From Bacteroidota bacterium (lineage in GTDB: Bacteria > Bacteroidota > Ignavibacteria > Tepidaquicellales > Tepidaquicellaceae): a stretch of 64,000 nt of DNA. The stretch lies in the NCBI GenBank assembly GCA_018266835.1, contig JAFDZP010000002.1, positions 1,686,791-1,750,790 of the forward strand, given 5' to 3'. A program made the translations under genes and the position numbers. Below the pieces are notes generated by a model, which did not search any database, was not told where the DNA came from, and saw only the letters and a program-made list of their open reading frames with translations. Below are positions 55,193-61,327 of the stretch, one piece after another. Position 1 is the first letter of the stretch. Each line of letters opens with the position of its first letter.

Positions 55193-57370
55193 ATGAAAAA
55201 ACTTACCCTTCTTCTTTTTTCATTTTTTATAATTACTAACGTATCTCTTTCACAAAGTTTTTCCCCCGAAGAAAAAGAAATTTTATTACTTCAGGATTCC
55301 AGAACACTTGGCGAAAACGATAAGCTGCTTTCATATTTAAATTCCGATAATAAAGATATAGTAAGCCGCGCATTGTTTGCACTGGCAAATATACAGAACT
55401 CTTCTACTGCTGATGAAATCGGAACAGTAATGCTTTCCAATCCTAATGAATACATAAGATATATGGCTGCATATGCTATAGGACAGATTTCATGCGAGCC
55501 GTCCCAGATCTATTTAAGGACTGCGTTGAAATCCGAAAAAAATATGTATGTAAGAGAGCAGCTGATGGAAGCTATAGGGAAAGTAGGAGCAGCGGAAGAT
55601 TTAGAACTCGTTCCTTCCGATGTAAGTAATATAGATTACGATAAATTTTACTCAGCTCTTTCCATATTAAGATTTGGGTTAAGAAAAATAAAAAATGAAC
55701 GTTCGTTTCAGATACTTGCTGACATACTGAATTCAAATCCCGACGCTAATACAACAATGCTTAGTCTTTATACCCTATGGAGAACAGGCGATGATAAATT
55801 GTTAAAGCCGCATACAGATTTACTAAAAAAATATCTGAAGGACACTAACGGCTTGAACAGAAGTTATGCAATAGCTGCGCTTGGAAAGCTAAAGGATACA
55901 AAAATTCTCTTTGATATTTTAGCTAATTTGAGAAATGAACCAGATTGGAGAGCAAAGGTGAACTCATTTAACATTATTAATAATTTTACCTATGAACAGT
56001 TGAAAGATAATCAGGATAAATTGAACGAAGCTTTGGCAGCAGTGGACAATAGAGGAATAGCGAATGACAGCAACGTGGTATCTGAGTTATTTGCATATCT
56101 AAGTTCAATAAACAGATTGTATTCAAATCAAAATCTTACTATAAAAGATAACAAAGGTTTGTATGATCGTTTAGAAGATATATCACATACAAGCATTCAA
56201 CAAATAATTGGAGGTAAAATAAAAGATGTTGATGTCACCTTTTTAAGAGGTGAAGCAATTAAGACTCTCGGTAATATTTTCAAAGATGAAATGAAAAACG
56301 AGCTGATTGAAAGATTTCAAAAAACAGAAGACTTTGATTTAAAAGCAGATATTATAAGGGCATTCAGCAGTTTTAATGACGGGAAAATTTTCAGAGATGT
56401 ACGTGCATTGCTGGTGATACAGGTCCAGATATACGGTGAGACACATACAATTGATAAAGAAAAATATATAGGAGCGGAAGACCTTGCAAAAATTTACAGG
56501 GCATATACTGAATTAATAAATGCCTGTCTGCCGAAGGTTGACCTTGAAGATAAAAATACAATAAGGTTAATGTGTTATGATTTCTTTACATCAAAAGATG
56601 TTACAATGATTGCAAACAGTATGGAAACTCTCAAAGATTCATCGTTGCAGTTAGCTCCATGGAAGTCAGAGACTGAACAGGTTTTGCAGTTTGAATTCCC
56701 TAGTTTAAAACTGCCTCAGGATTTTGACCTTGTAAATTTATACACAGATTTCATAGGAGAAATGAAGATAAACGGACTTAATGCAAATCTTGAAGCTAAC
56801 CTTTCAAGCGAACAGTATGAAATTACAAAACGCTCAGCCGATGCTCTGAAAAAAATTACAGGGAATGATTACTCGGACAGAATTAAAAATAAAATCTACA
56901 ATAAGGATTTCGATTGGGAATATCTTAAGAAAATTTTTGATAATAAATACGTTTCAGTAAAGACAAATAAAGGTTTAATAAAAATTGAATTATTCCCCGA
57001 AGTTACTCCGTTCACTGTTTATAATTTTGTAAAGCTTTCTGAAAAAGGATACTATAACGGAACAATTTTTCACAGAGTCGTTCCTAATTTTGTTATACAG
57101 GGCGGAGACCCTACTGCTACAGGCAACGGCGGACCGGGGTATTCAATCCGCAGTGAGTTCTCTCAGCTTAATTACTTTACGGGAGCGGTCGGTATGGCTT
57201 CAAGCGGAAAAGATACTGAAGGTTCGCAGTGGTTCATTACACACTCGCCACAGCTTCATTTGGATTCACGTTATACTTTATTCGGAATTGTTGTTGACGG
57301 GCAGGATGTAGTTGATAAAACTCAGATAGGTGATAAGATTGAATCAATAACTTTTTCAAATACAAAATAA
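55193..57370 (+). CDS. HEAT-repeat protein with C-terminal cyclophilin domain
   Basis: A 725-residue secreted or periplasmic protein. Signal peptide: residues 1-21 (LLLFSFFIITNVSLSQ). Residues about 40-300 have HEAT/PBS-like helical repeats (SRALFALANIQNSSTADEI, YIRYMAAYAIGQISCEPSQI, YVREQLMEAIGKVG). The C-terminal 140 residues are a cyclophilin-type peptidyl-prolyl isomerase (IKIELFPEVTPFTVYNFVKL, IFHRVVPNFVIQGGDPTATG, SQWFITHSPQLHLDSRYTLFGIVV). The isomerase would assist folding of exported proteins, with HEAT repeats holding the client. I start at ATG 55193, past the palindromic repeats. Confidence 0.85.
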   Translation: MKKLTLLLFSFFIITNVSLSQSFSPEEKEILLLQDSRTLGENDKLLSYLNSDNKDIVSRALFALANIQNSSTADEIGTVMLSNPNEYIRYMAAYAIGQISCEPSQIYLRTALKSEKNMYVREQLMEAIGKVGAAEDLELVPSDVSNIDYDKFYSALSILRFGLRKIKNERSFQILADILNSNPDANTTMLSLYTLWRTGDDKLLKPHTDLLKKYLKDTNGLNRSYAIAALGKLKDTKILFDILANLRNEPDWRAKVNSFNIINNFTYEQLKDNQDKLNEALAAVDNRGIANDSNVVSELFAYLSSINRLYSNQNLTIKDNKGLYDRLEDISHTSIQQIIGGKIKDVDVTFLRGEAIKTLGNIFKDEMKNELIERFQKTEDFDLKADIIRAFSSFNDGKIFRDVRALLVIQVQIYGETHTIDKEKYIGAEDLAKIYRAYTELINACLPKVDLEDKNTIRLMCYDFFTSKDVTMIANSMETLKDSSLQLAPWKSETEQVLQFEFPSLKLPQDFDLVNLYTDFIGEMKINGLNANLEANLSSEQYEITKRSADALKKITGNDYSDRIKNKIYNKDFDWEYLKKIFDNKYVSVKTNKGLIKIELFPEVTPFTVYNFVKLSEKGYYNGTIFHRVVPNFVIQGGDPTATGNGGPGYSIRSEFSQLNYFTGAVGMASSGKDTEGSQWFITHSPQLHLDSRYTLFGIVVDGQDVVDKTQIGDKIESITFSNTK

Positions 57371-57378
57371 TTTTTGTT

Positions 57379-57482
57379 GGGGCGCTCGCGGATTCCGCAA
57401 AGCGGAATCTTGATAAAATTAAATAAGAATGTATTCTTATTTAATTTTATCAACCGAACCTCCGGTTCGGCGCGAGCGCCCC
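57379..57482. repeat. Perfect 104-bp four-arm palindromic element
   Basis: Outer stem GGGGCGCTCGCG (57379-57390) with its exact complement at 57471-57482, 12 bp. Inside it three perfect hairpins follow with no spacer: GATTCCGC-AAA-GCGGAATC (57391-57409, 8 bp), an AT-rich 21-bp stem with a GT loop (57410-57430 with 57433-57453) and CCGAACC-TCC-GGTTCGG (57454-57470, 7 bp). The whole 104 bp is accounted for: 12+19+44+17+12. It fills the gap between the convergent cyclophilin and SDR genes. It resembles a mobile or REP-like cruciform unit or a structured RNA, not a tRNA. Confidence 0.9.
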
Positions 57483-57490
57483 TGATGCAA

Positions 57491-58147
57491 TTAGTAATTA
57501 ATGCTATTTCTTATTGCTTCAGTCCCGTAAACTTTCACTCCTTCTTTTGGCGGATTTTTTACTGAGTATAAAATTGTATTCAGCATCTCTTCTAATTTTA
57601 CAAGTCCCAGATTTATTGCCTGCTTGCGGGTAGCAGGTATCAATTCTAAAATTTTGTAAATCGGTTTTAATACAATCGGCCAGTAATGACCCGGTCCTAT
57701 TATATACCACGGTCTGATTACAGATGAAGTTATTCCGCTTTCGTTCAATAACGCTTCACCCTGTTTTCTTACTTCAATATACTCCTTCATCATAGGCGCC
57801 GGCTGCGCAACACTTAGATATATAAAGTGTTTCACGTTTGATTTCTTCGCAGCTTTTACAGACGCCTTAACGGAAGCCAAATCAATAGTTTTAAATTGTT
57901 CTTTTTTAGCGGGGGAGGGATGTGAAACTCCTACCAGCTGAATGAACGTATCACAGCCGTTTACATATTCCATAAAAGTAACTTCATCTAAGGCATTGCC
58001 ATCAACAGCTTTGCATCCGGGAGGAAGCTTTCCTATTGATTCCTTCCGGGTAAGTGCAGTTACTTCAAATCCGTTCTTAATTAGTATAGGAATCATCCTG
58101 CTTCCTATATATCCTGTCCCGCCGGTTATAAAGATATTTTTATTCAT
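57491..58147 (-). CDS. NAD(P)-binding SDR/NmrA-like protein
   Basis: A 218-residue atypical short-chain dehydrogenase. ITGGTGYIGSRMIPILI is the nucleotide-binding GGTGYIG loop; the middle has GCDTFIQLVGVSHPSPAKKEQF, and VKHFIYLSVAQPAPMMKEYIEVRKQGEALL includes the YxxxR/K-like region of the complex-I NDUFA9/NmrA group. The classical catalytic Tyr-x-x-x-Lys is altered (YIEVRK), so redox activity is uncertain; a sensor or assembly role is possible. Convergent with the cyclophilin gene. Confidence 0.8.
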   Translation of the reverse strand: MNKNIFITGGTGYIGSRMIPILIKNGFEVTALTRKESIGKLPPGCKAVDGNALDEVTFMEYVNGCDTFIQLVGVSHPSPAKKEQFKTIDLASVKASVKAAKKSNVKHFIYLSVAQPAPMMKEYIEVRKQGEALLNESGITSSVIRPWYIIGPGHYWPIVLKPIYKILELIPATRKQAINLGLVKLEEMLNTILYSVKNPPKEGVKVYGTEAIRNSINY

Positions 58148-58219
58148 TTAATCAAAGATAAAAATATTGATTGTATTACTTTCACTCAATTACTAAGTTA
58201 TACAAAACTTAAATTAATT

Positions 58220-60448
58220 ATGAAACATTTTTTTATTCTCTTTACTGCTGTATTTTTATGCGTTTCAGGTATATACGCACAAAATTCTTCAGTGGATTTG
58301 TTCACGGCTAATGCTCAGGACAGGAAATTACAGGAAAAATTTTCTTCTGATGTTAAAGATCCCGTTTTTTTAAAAATTAACAAAGCTGAACTCTCAAAAC
58401 TGTTCACTGAAAGAAATAATACTCTCGAAATCAACATTCCCGTTGCACTAAGAAACGTCAGTTCCAATGTTGCGCTTCAGTTGAAAAAATTTGAAGCCGT
58501 ATCTCCTCAGACAAGAATCGTTAAAAAAACTGCGGTAGGTGAAGAGGATATGCCTTTGCAAAATTGCATTCTTTCCTATACCGGAAAAGTAAAAGGTATG
58601 GATAACTCATTTGTAACAATTACTTTCAGCGATGATAAAGTTGTTGGTATTCTAATGTCAGATAAGGATACTTATACAATCGGTACCACGGATGAAAACG
58701 ATAAGAGCAATGTGAATTATATTTTATTTCAGGAGAGCTTGAGAAAAGTTCACAGGGAATTCAAATGCGGAAGTGAAACAATGCAGACTCCCGACCATAT
58801 TAAAAAACTAATGAGCCAGTATAAGCCCAAAACTGACAACGCTAGTGCAACGTTCCTTAAAGCACAGATAGCTGTTGATGTGGATTTTGCAACCTACAAT
58901 TCGTTCGGCGGAAATATGACTAATGCTACAGCATGGGCATTAGCACAAATGACCGCTGTCTCTGCAGTCTATGTAAAAGAGATAAATTGCCAGCTCGAGA
59001 TTTCTTATGTAAGAGTATGGACAACTCAAGACCCGTATACTTCTACCAGCGGTCAGGTTATGTTAAACCAGTTCGGCAACGAATGGAATGCCACGCAGCA
59101 AGGTGTACCACGAACGATTGCTCATCTGTTATCAAGAAGAAATAATGTTGATGTCGCAGGGATAGCATGGCTTGGTGTTCTGTGTTCGCCAAATTTAGGC
59201 TATGGACTTTCTGCAACCTTGACCGGTTCGACTCCGAATCTTCCGAATTACACGTATGATGTTGAAACTACTGCGCATGAAATCGGTCATAACTTCGGCT
59301 CGCAGCATACTCACAGCTGCAGCTGGGTTGGCGGACCGATTGACACATGTGTAGAAGTTGAAGGCGGATGCTACAATGGTCCTTTACACCCTACTGTCGG
59401 CACTATAATGAGTTACTGCGATATATCAGGCGGCGGTTCAGTTATAATGACGTTCGGACCTCAGCCCGGAGCTGTTATCCGCAACGGAGCGGAATCTGCC
59501 GGATGCATCACTGCCAATAACAGAGCTATACTTCTTGCTCTGCCTAAAGGCGGTGAAACCTTCCGCACCGGTAATACTGCTGCAGTGTGGTGGGGGGCAA
59601 ATTCTTCAGGCAATATCAATATAGAGTATTCCTCAGATAACGGAACAAGCTGGAACGTAATTCAAAACAATGTCCCTGCGCAGCAGAGAACTATTAACTG
59701 GGTTGTGCCTTACATTGCTTCAACGTCACAGGCGAAGGTCAGAATTTACAATCCTGCAAATCCATCTGAAGCTGATACATCAGATGCAACGTTCAGAATT
59801 ATATTAAGCCTGAATTACTTCAATGCTTATTCACCTGCGCAGTTGACTGTACTTGGTGTAAATCCTAACGCAGTAAATTCCTATCAGACATTTACATGGG
59901 GCAGCGCGGGTACAAACTCTACCATCAGATATAACTGGAAAATAAAAAGACCGGGCGGACAGGATAAATTATTCCAAAGTAATAACAGCGGAATCGATTC
60001 AAGCATTACGTTAAGATATAGCTTTCTGGATTCCATTCGAGCATCATTCAATGCTGGGGATTCCATACTTACAATCTGGTCAGCCACTGCATACAACGGA
60101 GTTGATAGCGCAACATCAAACTCGCTTATAGTTATTTTGAAAAGAACTACGGTTGGTATTACTCAGATTTCTTCCATTGTTCCCACAGAGTATAATTTGT
60201 TCAATAATTATCCTAATCCGTTCAACCCTGTTACAAATATAAAATTCGATATTCCTAAATCTTCTTTTGTGAAATTGTTTATATATGATTCAAAGGGAGC
60301 AGTGGTCAGCGAGCTTGTTAATACAAATCTGCAGGCGGGAAGTTACGGATATAGTTTTGAAGCTTCAAAACTTTCAAGCGGAGTTTATTTTTATCGCGTT
60401 GAAGCGGGAAGCTTTACCGATACAAAGCGAATGATATTGCTTAAATAG
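58220..60448 (+). CDS. T9SS-secreted M12B/reprolysin-like zinc metalloprotease
   Basis: A 742-residue extracellular protease. Signal peptide to about residue 20 (IYAQN); a propeptide-like region follows (to about 210). The catalytic domain has HEIGHNFGSQHTH with His353, Glu354, His357 and His363 as zinc ligands and base, and a Met-turn in TIMSYC. Then come one or two Ig/FN3-like domains (GGETFRTGNTAAVWWGANSS) and a T9SS sorting domain (NYPNPFNPVTNIKF to KRMILLK). Related to reprolysin-like peptidases of Bacteroidota; it would degrade extracellular protein, with activity in part set by removal of the propeptide. Confidence 0.92.
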   Translation: MKHFFILFTAVFLCVSGIYAQNSSVDLFTANAQDRKLQEKFSSDVKDPVFLKINKAELSKLFTERNNTLEINIPVALRNVSSNVALQLKKFEAVSPQTRIVKKTAVGEEDMPLQNCILSYTGKVKGMDNSFVTITFSDDKVVGILMSDKDTYTIGTTDENDKSNVNYILFQESLRKVHREFKCGSETMQTPDHIKKLMSQYKPKTDNASATFLKAQIAVDVDFATYNSFGGNMTNATAWALAQMTAVSAVYVKEINCQLEISYVRVWTTQDPYTSTSGQVMLNQFGNEWNATQQGVPRTIAHLLSRRNNVDVAGIAWLGVLCSPNLGYGLSATLTGSTPNLPNYTYDVETTAHEIGHNFGSQHTHSCSWVGGPIDTCVEVEGGCYNGPLHPTVGTIMSYCDISGGGSVIMTFGPQPGAVIRNGAESAGCITANNRAILLALPKGGETFRTGNTAAVWWGANSSGNINIEYSSDNGTSWNVIQNNVPAQQRTINWVVPYIASTSQAKVRIYNPANPSEADTSDATFRIILSLNYFNAYSPAQLTVLGVNPNAVNSYQTFTWGSAGTNSTIRYNWKIKRPGGQDKLFQSNNSGIDSSITLRYSFLDSIRASFNAGDSILTIWSATAYNGVDSATSNSLIVILKRTTVGITQISSIVPTEYNLFNNYPNPFNPVTNIKFDIPKSSFVKLFIYDSKGAVVSELVNTNLQAGSYGYSFEASKLSSGVYFYRVEAGSFTDTKRMILLK

Positions 60449-60464
60449 ATTTTATATAAAATAC

Positions 60465-60590
60465 TTTAACCACAGAGGGCACAGAGATGTATCGCAAAGA
60501 ACACAGAGCACAAATACTACATTTTAAAAGATACATAAAATTTTTTATCTGTGTTCTCTGTGAAAATAATCTGTGAACTCTGTGGTTAAA
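60465..60590. repeat. 126-bp imperfect palindrome, CACAGAG type
   Basis: TTTAACCACAGAG (60465-60477) pairs perfectly with CTCTGTGGTTAAA (60578-60590), and inner GAACACAGA (60499-60507) with TCTGTGTTC (60548-60556). The phrases CACAGAG and TCTGTG recur through the arms. Such ACCACAGAGxxCACAGAG sequences are common as intergenic palindromes in Bacteroidota and neighbours. Follows the metalloprotease gene by 17 nt. Confidence 0.65.
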
Positions 60591-60613
60591 TAAAAAATTT
60601 GTATTAAATATAA

Positions 60614-60645
60614 AAAGCCCGGCGGAGATAATTCTACCGGGCTTT
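60614..60645 (-). terminator. Terminator, best on the minus strand
   Basis: AAAGCCCGG (60614-60622) and CCGGGCTTT (60637-60645) give a 9-bp stem, 14-nt loop. On the minus strand the stem runs into TTTTTATATTT; on the plus strand into TCTTGTT. The T-run favours termination of a minus-strand transcript, such as that of the gene at 60778-60900. Confidence 0.65.
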
Positions 60646-60660
60646 CTTGTTAAATGAAGC

Positions 60661-60731
60661 CCCGCCATCAGGCTTCTGCTCTAAAATATTTCGAGAAATT
60701 ATTCTTCTCTTTAAAATAACCTGACGACGGG
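60661..60731 (-). ncRNA. Structured 3' RNA downstream of a small minus-strand gene
   Basis: Arms 60661-60672 and 60720-60731 form a 12-bp stem. On the minus strand the two imperfect positions are G-U pairs; on the plus strand they would be C-A mismatches, so the structure is selected on the minus strand. It lies between the stop of the 40-codon gene (60778) and the terminator at 60645, and encloses a smaller hairpin (ATATTTC/GAAAT). This fits a structured 3' UTR or a processed small RNA. Confidence 0.45.
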
Positions 60732-60777
60732 AATTTGTACTGAACGTTAATGTTTTACCCCTAAAACAATGTTATGT

Positions 60778-60900
60778 TCAGATCTGAAAAATTCCCCTAA
60801 TCACCTGGGTTCCGAATGTAATCACCTGATACAACAAGGCGATTGAGAATACTACCAGAATCGCAGGGATTACAAATTTTTTTGAAATGTTGTCAACCAT
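60778..60900 (-). CDS. 40-residue single-pass membrane protein
   Basis: A 40-codon frame (ATG 60898-60900 to TGA) encodes a short polar, basic start (MVDNISKKF), a hydrophobic helix (VIPAILVVFSIALLYQVI) and an amphipathic tail (GTQVIRGIFQI). That is a plausible single-pass inner-membrane peptide. Downstream on the same strand lie a structured hairpin and a terminator, so it seems to be a separate gene. No upstream promoter is clear: a 427-nt gap to 61327 holds a TAnnTTTT-like tract only. Family not recognised. Confidence 0.45.
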   Translation of the reverse strand: MVDNISKKFVIPAILVVFSIALLYQVITFGTQVIRGIFQI

Positions 60901-61327
60901 AGGATTGGGTTTTTAATTGTTAATTAATGACTTCACCCCCCCTTTATACACATCCTGTGCCAAAAAATATGGCGTGTTTCAGGCTATATTCAGCCCCTCA
61001 AAATCCCAAAAGATAGTGCAAAATATCGCTAAATAGTAAAGGAACTATCTAAACGAAGATTTAATAATTTTTTTCAAAAAATTTAACACAGATTTGAAAT
61101 TACAGTTGTTATTTAAATTATTTTATTGTAGTTTTCTCTGCACCCCCTGATTTCAATTCACGCAATACTATAATCTTTGTTACTGGATCTACCCGAAAGG
61201 AGGAATCGGAGTATGAAATTACTTACATCGGTAGTTTATTCTTCGTATTTATAAAGTTTTAGATTTGAGAAAGTAAGTTTTTTAATGGAGTGGCAACAAC
61301 ATTATAAAACTTAAAATTTAAAATTTT
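60901..61327. other. 427-nt region with C-rich sites and a short SD-preceded frame
   Basis: Plus strand: TTCACCCCCCC at 60932-60942 and CACCCCCTGA near 61142 recall other C-loop sites in the window. AAAGGAGG at 61196-61203 precedes a 13-codon frame (61213-61254). CTACCCGA and TCGGTAG (61190-61197 with about 61228-61234) could pair over the SD, a possible leader structure for the large gene at 61328. No other gene is apparent. Confidence 0.4.
61213..61254 (+). CDS. Possible 13-codon leader frame with strong Shine-Dalgarno
   Basis: ATG at 61213 opens 13 codons (MKLLTSVVYSSYL, stop at 61252-61254), nine nt after AAAGGAGG. So strong a site is rare in this sequence and unlikely to be wasted. It is too short to be a normal protein; it might be a leader peptide or chance. 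It precedes the large secreted-protein gene by 73 nt. Confidence 0.25.
   Translation: MKLLTSVVYSSYL

Noticed and set aside
57379..57482. Cloverleaf as a tRNA gene
   Set aside because: The arms do not have tRNA dimensions (21-bp central arm, 2-nt loop, 12-bp outer stem), there is no anticodon loop of 7, no TTCRA T-loop and no conserved D-loop.
60441..60668. 75-codon minus-strand frame
   Set aside because: It runs through the CACAGAG palindrome and the terminator, so it is made from repeat DNA and is not conserved-looking.
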